64,000 nucleotides of DNA from Sporosarcina sp. BI001-red (GTDB taxonomy: Bacteria; Bacillota; Bacilli; Bacillales_A; Planococcaceae): assembly GCF_003384035.1 (NCBI RefSeq), contig NZ_QQAK01000010.1, positions 310,001 through 374,000 of the forward strand, read 5' to 3'. Both the position numbers and the translations under genes were made by a program. Shown here piece after piece: positions 1-8,945 of the stretch (positions are counted from its first letter, which is position 1; each line of letters opens with the position of its first letter). Below the pieces are notes generated by a model. That model worked only from the letters and a program-made list of their open reading frames with translations, searched no databases and was not told where the DNA came from.

Positions 1-2
1 AG

Positions 3-122
3 TCGCCGGCTTCCGCTTCAATCAACGGTGTTGTCATGGCTTTGGGGATGGAAGGTCTATTAAGGGCTATTATTCATATACCCACTTTGAATAAATACAA
101 AAAAGACCAGTACCCACTGTAA
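3..122 (+). CDS. C-terminal end of an unidentified protein (partial)
   Basis: An open frame runs in from the left edge and gives 39 residues before TAA. It contains a hydrophobic stretch (VVMALGMEGLLRAIIHI) followed by a short basic, hydrophilic tail ending in YPL. This would suit the last segment of a membrane transporter, but I do not recognise the family. The rest lies outside the window. No terminator is obvious before the next promoter. Confidence 0.45.
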   Translation, partial: SPASASINGVVMALGMEGLLRAIIHIPTLNKYKKDQYPL

Positions 123-232
123 AAAGTTGGAAAAACGATGCTGTAATAGAGTTAGGATAGGTTTTCTAAAAAGAGCTTACATTAAACCGTCATCAGTTTG
201 ATATTAAGTGAAGTTCAGCGTCTTCCAATGTT

Positions 233-261
233 TTGAGTTTAGAGTTAGAACCTTGTATACT
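233..261 (+). promoter_or_regulatory. SigA-type promoter for pgcA
   Basis: TTGAGT at 233-238 and TATACT at 256-261 are separated by exactly 17 bp, about 50 bp upstream of the pgcA start. No other gene lies between. Confidence 0.6.
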
Positions 262-310
262 TTGACTATTGAACTAGGTATAGAGGACGGTAGATTTGGG
301 GGAGCGAGAT

Positions 311-2035
311 ATGATGAAAGTGATGGATTTGTATAAGAAATGGAAGGCATATGAGTCCCTTCCCGAACCACTTCACAATGAATTGGAAGCGGTTGCGGGT
401 GATGAGAAGGAGATTGCTGAACGGTTTTATCGGTGGTTGGAGTTCGGAACTGGCGGGATGAGGGGGCTTCTCGGAGCTGGTACAAATCGGATGAACCGAT
501 ATACGATTCGTAGAGTGGCTGAAGGGCTAGCACGTATGATTGAAGACCATGGTCCGGGTGCGAAGCAACGTGGTGTGGCGATTGCGTACGACACTCGTTA
601 CCAGTCTAGAGAGTTTGCTATGGAGACCGCGAGCGTTCTTGGTGCTCACGATATTCGTGCATTTGTGTTTAGTGAACCACGTCCAACACCTGAACTGTCA
701 TTTGCGGTCCGTGAACTGGATACATTCAGTGGGGTGGTGATTACGGCGAGTCATAATACGAAAGAATATAATGGATTCAAAGTGTATGGAGAAGATGGTG
801 GACAACTGCCACCGGAGAAAGTATCTACGATTGTGCATCATATGGAAGCAATCCAAGATATTTTTTCCATTGAGGCACTTCCAGAAAAGCAACTGAGAAA
901 GAACGAATTGCTTACGATGCTTACAGAAGGTATGGATGAAATCTACCAAAGGAACTTGCAAACACTGAAGTTGGGTGATTTCCCGCGAGATGAAGTGAAA
1001 ATTGTTTACACGCCTATTCACGGAACAGGCAATGTCCCAGTTCAGCAAGCATTGAAAAACTACGGATATACGAATGTCACAGTAGTTCCTGAACAGGAGC
1101 AGCCGGATCCCGCATTTTCAACAGTCCAATATCCGAACCCTGAAGAGGAAGAATCTTTCCGCCTTGCCATACAGTTAGGTGCGAAACTTGATGCGGATTT
1201 ACTGCTCGCAACGGACCCCGATGCAGATCGTTTAGGTGCAGCAATTGCGCTGCCAACGAGTGGGTATGATCTGCTAACAGGCAACCAACTAGGTGCGCTG
1301 TTGCTAAATTACTTACTGGAACAACGAAAAAGGTCAGGAACGTTGCCAGACAAAGGGGTTTTACTAAAAACGATTGTTACTTCAGAAATGGGACGCGCGA
1401 TTGCGTCCGAGTATGGCGTTGAAACAGTGGATACGCTAACTGGTTTTAAATACATTGCAGAGAAGATAGAGGAATACAACAAAACTCATGAATACGAGTT
1501 TTTGTTCGGGTACGAAGAAAGCTACGGGTACTTAATCGGAGATTTTGTGAGGGATAAAGATGCGGTTCAAGCTGCGCTTCTTACTGCGGAGGCGGCAGCA
1601 TATTACAAAAGCCAGGGCAGTTCACTGCACGCAGAACTCCAAAAGCTTTACAAGAAAGTCGGTTATTATAGAGAATCACTTCAGTCCATTACAATTCAAG
1701 GGAAAGAGGGAGCAGAAAAGATTGATCAGCTACTGGCATCATTTCGAGAGAATCCCCCAACTGAACTTGCAGGAATGAAAGTGACAACAATTGAAGACTA
1801 TGAAACAGGTACGATTCATTCTATGAATGGAACAAATCAGAAAACGACCCTTCCCCAATCCAATGTTTTGAAATTTCGACTAGAGGACAGATCGTGGTGC
1901 TGCGTCCGTCCTTCAGGAACAGAACCAAAATGCAAATTCTATTTCGGTGTTCGTGGTAATAGCGGAATGGATGCCGTCAACAAATGTGATGCACTCGAAC
2001 AGTCCATTATGACAATTGTCCAGCGTTTACTATAA
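311..2035 (+). CDS. pgcA: Phosphoglucomutase / phosphomannomutase
   Basis: Cytoplasmic alpha-D-phosphohexomutase that interconverts glucose-6-phosphate and glucose-1-phosphate. The four family signatures are present in order: the phosphoserine loop TASHN (Ser about residue 147), the magnesium loop DPDADR (Asp 302/304/306), the sugar-binding GYEESYGY, and the phosphate-binding RPSGTEPK near the C-terminus. About 574 residues matches Bacillus PgcA. A TTG lies 15 bp upstream at 296, but ATG 311 is preferred because it has a GGGGGAG site at proper spacing. The gene is monocistronic, with its own promoter and terminator. Its product, glucose-1-phosphate, is the substrate of the RmlA enzyme in the polysaccharide locus further right, a pathway link rather than an operon link. 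Confidence 0.93.
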   Translation: MMKVMDLYKKWKAYESLPEPLHNELEAVAGDEKEIAERFYRWLEFGTGGMRGLLGAGTNRMNRYTIRRVAEGLARMIEDHGPGAKQRGVAIAYDTRYQSREFAMETASVLGAHDIRAFVFSEPRPTPELSFAVRELDTFSGVVITASHNTKEYNGFKVYGEDGGQLPPEKVSTIVHHMEAIQDIFSIEALPEKQLRKNELLTMLTEGMDEIYQRNLQTLKLGDFPRDEVKIVYTPIHGTGNVPVQQALKNYGYTNVTVVPEQEQPDPAFSTVQYPNPEEEESFRLAIQLGAKLDADLLLATDPDADRLGAAIALPTSGYDLLTGNQLGALLLNYLLEQRKRSGTLPDKGVLLKTIVTSEMGRAIASEYGVETVDTLTGFKYIAEKIEEYNKTHEYEFLFGYEESYGYLIGDFVRDKDAVQAALLTAEAAAYYKSQGSSLHAELQKLYKKVGYYRESLQSITIQGKEGAEKIDQLLASFRENPPTELAGMKVTTIEDYETGTIHSMNGTNQKTTLPQSNVLKFRLEDRSWCCVRPSGTEPKCKFYFGVRGNSGMDAVNKCDALEQSIMTIVQRLL

Positions 2036-2041
2036 ATGAAG

Positions 2042-2072
2042 AGGGATTGCATGTAATACTCAATCCCTTTAT
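2042..2072 (+). terminator. Terminator after pgcA
   Basis: AGGGATTG (2042-2049) pairs with CAATCCCT (2061-2068) and is followed by a short T-rich tract. It closes the pgcA transcript. Confidence 0.65.
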
Positions 2073-2217
2073 TTATGTGTGAAAAAGATATCCAAAGAAA
2101 GCCTTACTGTAAGCCTATCGAACTTTTTAACCAACTAATCTATGCAAATTAGTTTCTATTTTAATGAGATTACTATATAGTAATCTACGAAACAATTTTG
2201 TGAAAAAAGTAATGTTC

Positions 2218-2246
2218 TTGGAATAATTAAGTACTAACTGTAATGT
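2218..2246 (+). promoter_or_regulatory. Possible promoter of the S-layer gene in a 300-bp leader
   Basis: The gap 2073-2343 is AT-rich. TTGGAA (2218-2223) and TAATGT (2241-2246) are 17 bp apart and would leave a roughly 90-nt untranslated leader. Long leaders are common for S-layer genes, whose mRNAs are often unusually stable. Other weak -10-like boxes occur nearby, so this assignment is tentative. A ribosome site (GAGAGGAAG) sits just before ATG 2344. Confidence 0.35.
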
Positions 2247-2343
2247 TTACCACTACTATTCTTAAGGGTATTAATATACAATAGAGTCCTATTCTATTTC
2301 TATGAATAGCGTCCAATTTTCAGTTTGAGAGGAAGATTTATTA

Positions 2344-4860
2344 ATGAAAAAGTCTAATAATTACTCTAAATTCGTTGCTACGGCAGCTACAGCTACACTC
2401 GTTGCGACTGCAGTCGTACCAGCAGCATCTGCACAAGAAATGAAATTTACTGACGTCGGCGATCGTTACGTAGACGCTGTAAACTACTTAGTAGAAAACA
2501 ATATTACACAAGGTCTTACTGAAACTAAATTCGGTACACAATCAAATATTAAACGTGTAGACGTTGCAGTGCTAATTGCTAAAGCAACTCTAACTGAAGA
2601 TGAAATCAATAACGCACCTGCTTCAACTTTCGGAGATGTACCAGCACGCGCAACTAAATATGTAAGTGCGTTAAAAGCAAAAGGCATCATCAATGGTAAA
2701 ACAGCTACATCATTCGGTTCTGATCTTTCAATTACACGCGGTGAAGCAGCAATCATGCTATCAAAAGCTTACGAGATTGAAGGCGACACAGCGAACGTGA
2801 AGTTCGGTGATGTAGGTACTCGTTATAAAGACGCAGTAGCAGCACTTGTCGACAACGAAATCACAACAGGTAAGACAGATTCTAGTTTTGGAACTGATCT
2901 CTCTATTACACGTGGTGAGCTAGCAATCTTTTTACAAAAACTAGAAACGCTTCATGCGACTCCAGCTCCTGAAAACAAAGTAGAAAGTGTAGAAGCTATC
3001 AGTGGTACACAAGTTCAAGTGAAATTCACTGACGCTGTTAATCCTGCTAGTTTGTTCAAAGACGGTAAGATGGGTGAGTTCAAAAAAGACGTATTCACGA
3101 TGTCTCCAGTAGGAAGCTCAGAAGCTGCAGGTACGGTTTCTGGAATGATTTCTAAGGACGGCAAAACATTGACAATTACAACTACAAATGTTGTAAAAGG
3201 TGACTACACAGTCGTTATCAATCAATTAATTTCTAAGGAAGACAAAGCGATTGAGAAGTTCTCTAAAGTGGTAACAATTGCTGCAGATACAACTGCACCA
3301 AAGGTTCTTACAACTGAAAAAGTGAACTCTACTCAATACGTTGTTAAGTTCTCAGAACCGATGCAAACACTAGGAACAATTACTTACAAAGATGAAAACG
3401 GCAAAACAATCGAAGCATTAGAAAACTCTTTTGAAAAAGGTGACTCGCAAGTTCTATTCACACTTCCAGCTGATTTGGCTGCAGGCAAATCAATCACTGC
3501 ACAAGTTGTCGCAGCAAAAGACATGTCAGGTAACTTGGTAGCACCGAACCCAACAGATATCACATTCACAAAAGGACAGCCGGACGGAGTAGCACCTACT
3601 GTGAAGTCGATTGAGCAGCTGGATGCGAATAAATTTACAGTCACGTTCTCTGAAGAACTAGTCGGAAATCCGACAGTAACAGTTGGCGGAGTGTCAACTA
3701 CAGTTGAAAAAGATGCAACGAACCCACTTCAATACGTGGTCACGGCTTCAGGCAATCTAACAACTGCACAAACTGTAGTCGTTAAAGATTTCACTGACTT
3801 GAGTGGTGAAAACGGAGCATCTTACTCGAAAGTTGTCACGTTTACAGAAGATGCAGAAGCACCAGTAGTGACAGCTACTAATATCGTAGCCGATTCAGAA
3901 AACTTGCAGCAGTACGTAGAGTTCACTTTCAATAAAGATGTGAATCTTGACGAAGCAAAAGTTTCTGCAACTGGTAAATATGTGAAAAATTATGTTACAA
4001 CATCTGGTTTAACACTCCCAGCAACAGCTGTTGATTACAAAGAAGCTGGAAACAAAAAAGTGGTTCGAGTAGCAATGAAAGACTTGGTGAAAGGTAATGA
4101 TGTGGAAGGCGCTGCGTATGAGTTGCTCTACACGTTATCAGGCGTCAAGACCCTATCAAACGTTGAATTGAAAGAAAAGACAGGTCAATTAAAATTCACG
4201 CGTGTTGCTGACGGCACGAAAGAAAACACAAAAGTAGTAGCTGTTAAAACAGCAGAGAAAGATGCAGAAGATAACAATAAAGTAATTGTTACATTTGACC
4301 AAGCGGTTGAAGGGGCTACTGCAACGAACAAAGAAAATTACACAATCAATGGAGCTACCATTGAGAATGTAACACTACTTCCTGTTGCAAAAAACAAAAC
4401 ACAGCAAGCAGTCTTAAATTTGACTCCAGGCTCAAGCACATTCAATGGGGAACGCGCAATGACAATCACGAACATCAAAGCGCTCGGTTCCACTAAGACT
4501 ATGGAATCATGGAACAGCACAATCACGTTGAACGAAAACGTTGCTCCAACAGTTACAACTGCTATATTGACAGGCACTAAAGAAATTACATTGACATTCT
4601 CTGAAGCTGTAACAAGTGGAGATGAGTTTGATTTTGAAATCCTAGTTGACGGTAAGTCTATGACAACAGCACTAAACGTGAATGCTGCAGTCAAGGAAGG
4701 CACAAAAGAAGCTGTCATCACACTTGGTAAGAAAGATGCTGCGTTTACAACTGACCAAATCAACAAAGGCATCACATTGAAGCCAGTTGATACTATGGAT
4801 ATCAAAGACGTAAACGGCAACATGCTTTCTGTACCAGCAAATATCACAGTTACAAAATAA
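2344..4860 (+). CDS. SLH-domain S-layer protein
   Basis: Secreted surface protein, 838 residues. A signal peptide covers about residues 1-30 (basic start, Ala/Thr/Val-rich core, ASA cleavage region). Three SLH domains follow at about 31-85, 90-145 and 150-205, each with the FxDV...Y..AV..L...I..G pattern and a TRGE-like turn. SLH domains bind pyruvylated secondary cell-wall polymer. The rest is a series of Ig-like/SbsC-like beta-sandwich repeats, several opening with APxV.....V....YVVKF-type strands. Lys/Thr/Val-rich composition and GCA/ACA codon preference suggest high expression. It has a long leader and a very strong terminator, with no operon partner. The paralogue that forms the lattice cannot be told from sequence. 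Confidence 0.9.
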   Translation: MKKSNNYSKFVATAATATLVATAVVPAASAQEMKFTDVGDRYVDAVNYLVENNITQGLTETKFGTQSNIKRVDVAVLIAKATLTEDEINNAPASTFGDVPARATKYVSALKAKGIINGKTATSFGSDLSITRGEAAIMLSKAYEIEGDTANVKFGDVGTRYKDAVAALVDNEITTGKTDSSFGTDLSITRGELAIFLQKLETLHATPAPENKVESVEAISGTQVQVKFTDAVNPASLFKDGKMGEFKKDVFTMSPVGSSEAAGTVSGMISKDGKTLTITTTNVVKGDYTVVINQLISKEDKAIEKFSKVVTIAADTTAPKVLTTEKVNSTQYVVKFSEPMQTLGTITYKDENGKTIEALENSFEKGDSQVLFTLPADLAAGKSITAQVVAAKDMSGNLVAPNPTDITFTKGQPDGVAPTVKSIEQLDANKFTVTFSEELVGNPTVTVGGVSTTVEKDATNPLQYVVTASGNLTTAQTVVVKDFTDLSGENGASYSKVVTFTEDAEAPVVTATNIVADSENLQQYVEFTFNKDVNLDEAKVSATGKYVKNYVTTSGLTLPATAVDYKEAGNKKVVRVAMKDLVKGNDVEGAAYELLYTLSGVKTLSNVELKEKTGQLKFTRVADGTKENTKVVAVKTAEKDAEDNNKVIVTFDQAVEGATATNKENYTINGATIENVTLLPVAKNKTQQAVLNLTPGSSTFNGERAMTITNIKALGSTKTMESWNSTITLNENVAPTVTTAILTGTKEITLTFSEAVTSGDEFDFEILVDGKSMTTALNVNAAVKEGTKEAVITLGKKDAAFTTDQINKGITLKPVDTMDIKDVNGNMLSVPANITVTK

Positions 4861-4866
4861 GATGAA

Positions 4867-4905
4867 TTCAAAAAGGCTTCCCCTCAGAGGGGAAGCCTTT
4901 TTGAA
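4867..4905 (+). terminator. Strong bidirectional terminator
   Basis: A near-perfect palindrome: a 16-bp arm ending CCCCTC, loop AGA, GGGG arm, with A-run and T-run on the two sides. It ends the S-layer transcript and can also serve the convergent stress gene. Confidence 0.9.
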
Positions 4906-4926
4906 TCTCTAAATTTAAGCTGAGGG

Positions 4927-5415
4927 TCAATACTTATGATGAATTTCGTCTCCATCCGCAACCCACTCATCATCATGGATTTCCCGTTTTAACATTTCAT
5001 TACTCTCAAGAACATTGTAACCACCCAGGTCCTTCTTCTCTGTCACTGCAGAAGTCAAATCCCCTTTATCGTGACTAGATGCATCCCAGAAATCACCTTT
5101 GTCTACATATAATAAGAAAGCACCGTTTTCAACAGCCGCTAAATAGCGATCTGTCTCATCTTGCGTCAAATCCATCTCAGTCAATGCTTTTCTAGCGGGG
5201 TGTTCATCGGACAGAAATGCCGTAAATCGATCCCACCACGAAGCATCGACATCTTGTATTTCAGCGTCTGTTCTGCCGCGTACAATCGAAACGTCATCTT
5301 TGTCCTTCGTCACGACATACATATTGTCTTCTGCAATCCCATTTTTGTGCAGTTCATGGATCTTAGCCAACAATTCGGTTTCACTATGGAAAACTCCAGC
5401 AAATTCTCGATTCAT
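4927..5415 (-). CDS. General stress protein 17M-like (YflT domain)
   Basis: Small soluble protein of 162 residues, beginning MNREFAGVFHSETELLAKI. The N-terminal 95 residues fit the YflT/GSP17M domain: a beta strand with an F.....EL...I..L...G pattern, then a VVTKDKDDV strand, and finally the AFLLYVDKGD strand. A charged C-terminal tail of about 55 residues follows. Family members in Bacillus are SigB-controlled stress proteins of unknown biochemical role. The gene is transcribed divergently from the marR operon and converges on the S-layer terminator. I saw no clear SigB promoter in the short upstream region. Confidence 0.75.
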   Translation of the reverse strand: MNREFAGVFHSETELLAKIHELHKNGIAEDNMYVVTKDKDDVSIVRGRTDAEIQDVDASWWDRFTAFLSDEHPARKALTEMDLTQDETDRYLAAVENGAFLLYVDKGDFWDASSHDKGDLTSAVTEKKDLGGYNVLESNEMLKREIHDDEWVADGDEIHHKY

Positions 5416-5499
5416 CTTCTATTTCCTCCATTCAAAGTAGGTTTTGGACTATGAAGCTTTGTTTATGGATACCCCTTCCACCTAACCTGAAACAAATCA

Positions 5500-5565
5500 T
5501 TTCGTATGCGAAACAAATAGCTTGTTATCCGCAAGAAATCCTTGTAAGATATTTCGAGTACGAAA
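5500..5565 (+). promoter_or_regulatory. marR operon promoter with two palindromic operators
   Basis: A promoter TTGTTA (5522-5527), 17 bp, TAAGAT (5545-5550) lies between two copies of the palindrome TTTCG-N4-CGAAA, at 5500-5513 and 5552-5565. Their centres are 52 bp apart, near five helical turns. A third half-site (TGCGAAA) lies at about 5574-5580. The arrangement fits autorepression by the adjacent MarR regulator, with one site upstream of -35 and one at the start of transcription. Confidence 0.65.
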
Positions 5566-5615
5566 CATTACCATGCGAAATGAAAACAATCAAAAGATAA
5601 AGGAAGGAGACGATC

Positions 5616-6077
5616 ATGAAAAATGCATACAGTAGTCCAATTTTGAATTCATTTTCATCCATCAACCAAGCGCTTTTCCAACTGTCAAAAGAGGACGCAG
5701 AGCGAAATGGACTTACCGTACCACAACTGAAGGCACTCTATCGTGTTTCGTCCAAGCCAGACCAGGGACTGGTTGAACTTGCAGAATCATTAAAACTGAC
5801 GAATAGTACGGTGAGCGGCATCGTCGATCGTCTCGTTAAAAACGGACTTCTCAAACGGCACCATCAGGAAGGTGACCGCAGAGCGGTTGTCATCAACCTG
5901 ACAGAGGAGGGAGAACGTAAACTTGAAGACATTATTCAGCACGGCTCCCATCTTGTTGACAAACTAGCTGAAATCGAACAGCTGCCAAAGGAAGAGTTAG
6001 AGCAACTATTCCACCTGCATTCTCGAATTTTAAATCTATTAACATCACAGTCATCAACAGGAGGAATGGAACAATGA
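5616..6077 (+). CDS. MarR-family transcriptional regulator
   Basis: A winged-helix repressor of 153 residues. The recognition helix (LTNSTVSGIVDRLVKNGLL) and the basic wing (GDRRAVVINLTEEG) lie at about residues 60-105, flanked by the helices that form the MarR dimer. ATG 5616 has an AAGGAAGGAG site. Its stop overlaps the next start by ATGA, so it is translationally coupled to the adaptor and transporter. It probably controls its own operon through the TTTCG-N4-CGAAA sites upstream and is relieved by a small hydrophobic ligand; the ligand is unknown. Confidence 0.9.
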   Translation: MKNAYSSPILNSFSSINQALFQLSKEDAERNGLTVPQLKALYRVSSKPDQGLVELAESLKLTNSTVSGIVDRLVKNGLLKRHHQEGDRRAVVINLTEEGERKLEDIIQHGSHLVDKLAEIEQLPKEELEQLFHLHSRILNLLTSQSSTGGMEQ

Positions 6078-6721
6078 ATATGAAGAAAATGTTATTGCTT
6101 AACATCGTCTTACTTGTCGTGCTCGTCGGAGGCGGCTTTGCAGGGTACTATTTCTACAACAAATCCGTCACGTATTTATCTACAGATAACGCACAAGTCG
6201 CCGGGCAGCAAGTGCACGTCGCATCGCCTGCAAGCGGTAAACTGACAGAATGGAACGGTAAAACAGGCCAAACATATAAAAAAGGCGACAAAATAGGCAC
6301 AGTAGATGCTACAACAGAACAAGGTCAAACTAAACTACCAATCACTGCACCTGCGGATGGCACCATTGTCCAGTCAACAGCAGTTGAAAACACAATGGTT
6401 GGGGCGGGCACACCGCTTGCAATTAGCTATGATATGAAAAATTTATGGATTACGGCAAATATTGAAGAAACTGAAATCGATAACGTGAAGCCAGGCCAGG
6501 AAGTTGATATTTATGTTGACGCATACCCAGATATGAAACTATCAGGTGAAGTGCAGGAAGTAGGTCTTGCAACTGCGGGTACGTTCTCGCTGCTACCTTC
6601 AACGAATGCATCCGGTAACTATACGAAAGAAACACAAGTTATCCCAGTTCGTATTTCAATTGATGATTATGCAGAAAAACTGATCCCAGGCATTAACGTA
6701 ACCGTTCGAATCCATAAGTAA
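6074..6721 (+). CDS. HlyD/EmrA-type membrane-fusion (efflux adaptor) protein
   Basis: A 215-residue adaptor anchored by one N-terminal membrane segment (about residues 6-26) followed by an extracytoplasmic part. The biotinyl-lipoyl-like half-motifs are visible (VHVASPASGKLTEW... and ITAPADGTIVQ at about 48-105), then the beta-barrel region with a PGQEVDIYVDAYP signature. It lacks the long coiled-coil hairpin of Gram-negative EmrA, as usual for short Gram-positive versions. It overlaps marR by 4 bp and is followed after 15 bp by the MFS pump, with which it should act. Confidence 0.88.
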   Translation: MNMKKMLLLNIVLLVVLVGGGFAGYYFYNKSVTYLSTDNAQVAGQQVHVASPASGKLTEWNGKTGQTYKKGDKIGTVDATTEQGQTKLPITAPADGTIVQSTAVENTMVGAGTPLAISYDMKNLWITANIEETEIDNVKPGQEVDIYVDAYPDMKLSGEVQEVGLATAGTFSLLPSTNASGNYTKETQVIPVRISIDDYAEKLIPGINVTVRIHK

Positions 6722-6736
6722 GGGTGGGGAAAACGA

Positions 6737-8596
6737 ATGACACTATATCTCATCGGGTATCTTGTGATAGCGGTCATTCTGATTGTCACCGTCAACTATA
6801 TGGTGCGGAACGCTGACAAAAAGAAGATGGACCAATCACAACAGCCCGCAGCACGTGATGCAGAAAGACAGTCGGAACTTGAGTCTTCATTCGTTGAAGA
6901 GGAACAGGAAAAGCTGGAAGAAGCGGAAGCTCTTTTAGATGAATCCGACCCTCAATCTGTCGTCACACAAGCAGTCGCTTCCAGCAATCCTCCGAAAACG
7001 GATCAGGCACTGGAAGATGAAACGCCGTTAGAACAAGCAGGTACAAAACCTGCAGTCGATCCATATCAATTTGAAGGAGGACGTGGCAAGATCATCGTGA
7101 CAATGATGATCGGCGCATTCGTTGCCATTCTAAATCAAACACTATTGAATATCGCGATTCCTCACATCATGAACGACTTGAACGTCTCAGCAAGCACTGT
7201 CCAGTGGTTATCCACAGGATACATGCTAACGAACGGAATCTTCATCCCAATCACCGCATTCCTAATCGCACGGTTAGGAACAAGGAAGTTGTTCATCTCA
7301 GCAGTCACCGCATTTACAATAGGTTCAATTATCTGCGCATTGTCCACGACGTTCTCGATTCTTATGCTCGGACGTGTCGTACAGGCAGCAGGTGCAGGGG
7401 TCATGATGCCGCTCTTGATGACCGTGTTCTTGACGATCTATCCACCTGAAAAAAGAGGAGCAGCTATGGGGATGTTTGGCGTTGCGGTTTTGTTCGCACC
7501 AGCAATCGGACCCACTTTGTCTGGATGGCTCATCGGTCATTACGATTGGCACGTACTTTTTGACATCGTCATCCCGTTCGGAATTGCTGCACTTGTCATG
7601 GCGTACTTCTGGATGATCGATGTCACTGAGATTACGAAACCGAAGTTCGACACATGGGGATTCATCTTCTCAACAATCGGTCTTGGGTTCTTATTGTATG
7701 GATTCAGTGAAGCCGGAAACAATGGCTGGGACAGTGCGATCGTCTTGGTCACATTGGTCATCGGGGTGATCGGTATCATCGCGTTCATCACACACGAATT
7801 GACAACGGAGCAACCGATGCTCGAACTACGGGTATTCAAATATGATATCTTCGCACTGACAACAATTATCGGTTCCATCATCAACATGGCGATGTTCGCG
7901 GCGATGTTGTTGTTACCGATCTATCTACAGAACATCCGTGGATTCTCGGCGCTCGATTCCGGTTTGCTCATGCTACCAGGGGCGATTGTAATGGCCATCA
8001 TGCTACCAATCTCAGGTAAGTTGTTCGATAAATACGGCGCACGCTGGTTAGCTGTGTTCGGACTTGCAATCACAGTCCTTACAACATGGGGCTTTACGAC
8101 ACTTAATATGTCGACCTCATACGGTTTCATCATGGTGTTGTATGTATTGCGCATGTTTGGCATGTCGTTCTTGTCGATGACAGTGACAACGGAAGGGATG
8201 AACCAGTTGCCAACGCGTCTTGCGGGACATGGAACTGCTGCATCTAACACCGCGAGAACAGTCGCAGGCAGTATCGGTACCGCATTCCTGATCACGGTCA
8301 TGACAACACGTAGTGCATTCCATTCCGGGACGTATTCAAACGTGTTAACGACTTCGAACGGATATTTAACATCGAAGCTTTCAGAACTTGGCACAGGTAT
8401 TTCGTCGATGGCGGGATTGCCAGTAGAACAAGGTCAGGGTCTAGCAACGTCACTCCTTTACGAGGAAGCGATGAAACGGGCAACCGTGAACGGCATTAAT
8501 GATGCCTTCATCGTTGCGACAGGAATCGCACTCGTTGCATTCATCCTAGCGTTCTTCATCAAACGGGCACGCCCTTCTGATGCGAAAGAAAAATAA
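6737..8596 (+). CDS. DHA2-family MFS multidrug exporter with an N-terminal extension
   Basis: A 619-residue EmrB/QacA-type drug:proton antiporter. Residues about 120-619 hold the usual 14 membrane segments, with the DHA2 motif GRVVQAAGAGVMMPLL and the motif-C-like APAIGPTLSGWL. The first 115 residues are unusual for the family: an extra membrane helix (about 3-22) and then an acidic, Glu/Gln-rich linker. The operon (MarR, adaptor, pump) suggests drug or toxic-lipid efflux. Start ATG 6737 has GGGTGGGG 10 bp upstream. A perfect terminator follows at 8604. Confidence 0.9.
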   Translation: MTLYLIGYLVIAVILIVTVNYMVRNADKKKMDQSQQPAARDAERQSELESSFVEEEQEKLEEAEALLDESDPQSVVTQAVASSNPPKTDQALEDETPLEQAGTKPAVDPYQFEGGRGKIIVTMMIGAFVAILNQTLLNIAIPHIMNDLNVSASTVQWLSTGYMLTNGIFIPITAFLIARLGTRKLFISAVTAFTIGSIICALSTTFSILMLGRVVQAAGAGVMMPLLMTVFLTIYPPEKRGAAMGMFGVAVLFAPAIGPTLSGWLIGHYDWHVLFDIVIPFGIAALVMAYFWMIDVTEITKPKFDTWGFIFSTIGLGFLLYGFSEAGNNGWDSAIVLVTLVIGVIGIIAFITHELTTEQPMLELRVFKYDIFALTTIIGSIINMAMFAAMLLLPIYLQNIRGFSALDSGLLMLPGAIVMAIMLPISGKLFDKYGARWLAVFGLAITVLTTWGFTTLNMSTSYGFIMVLYVLRMFGMSFLSMTVTTEGMNQLPTRLAGHGTAASNTARTVAGSIGTAFLITVMTTRSAFHSGTYSNVLTTSNGYLTSKLSELGTGISSMAGLPVEQGQGLATSLLYEEAMKRATVNGINDAFIVATGIALVAFILAFFIKRARPSDAKEK

Positions 8597-8603
8597 GTAT
8601 ATA

Positions 8604-8641
8604 AAAATGGACACTCGCTATTATAAGGAGTGTCCATTTTT
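8604..8641 (+). terminator. Terminator of the MarR efflux operon
   Basis: AAAATGGACACTC pairs with GAGTGTCCATTTT around an 11-nt loop. It works on either strand, so it may also end the small minus-strand gene that follows. Confidence 0.88.
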
Positions 8642-8650
8642 AGTATGCAA

Positions 8651-8875
8651 TCATAGTTCTTCCGTGTGATCATTGCGATGGTACTCAGAGAACTGGATGA
8701 CACGCACGTTCGCTGTGTTAAGTTCATGATAGATTTCACGACGATCCCAAAATGAAATGGTGCGATCCCGTTCGCTTGCGAGTAACGCGATGACTTCGTC
8801 TGCAGTTTCAAAGTGGACAAATCGTCGAATGTAATGCTCTTCATCAAAGAAATAGGTAATTTTAAATTCCTTCAT
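8651..8875 (-). CDS. Small protein of unknown function (74 aa)
   Basis: An uncharacterised acidic/aromatic protein, predicted cytoplasmic with no membrane segment or signal. It reads as alternating strand and helix (KITYFFDEEHYIRRFVHF..., then ETADEVIALLASERDRTI). An AAGGGATG ribosome site precedes ATG at normal spacing, which supports it as a real gene. It lies alone between two terminators. I do not recognise a family. Confidence 0.55.
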   Translation of the reverse strand: MKEFKITYFFDEEHYIRRFVHFETADEVIALLASERDRTISFWDRREIYHELNTANVRVIQFSEYHRNDHTEEL

Positions 8876-8906
8876 AGTTCATCATCCCTTCAATTTTTTA
8901 AAATGA

Positions 8907-8942
8907 AAACGGACAGGCGCAATAGATGCAGACTGTCCGTTT
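8907..8942 (-). terminator. Terminator of the VanZ-like gene
   Basis: AAACGGACAG (8907-8916) pairs with CTGTCCGTTT (8933-8942). On the minus strand it follows the VanZ-like gene by a few bases and is trailed by a T-rich stretch. Confidence 0.7.
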
Positions 8943-8945
8943 CGT

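Noticed and set aside
4338-4871. Minus-strand frame of 177 codons with hydrophobic stretches
   Set aside because: Antisense of the Thr/Val-rich end of the S-layer gene; start overlaps the terminator.
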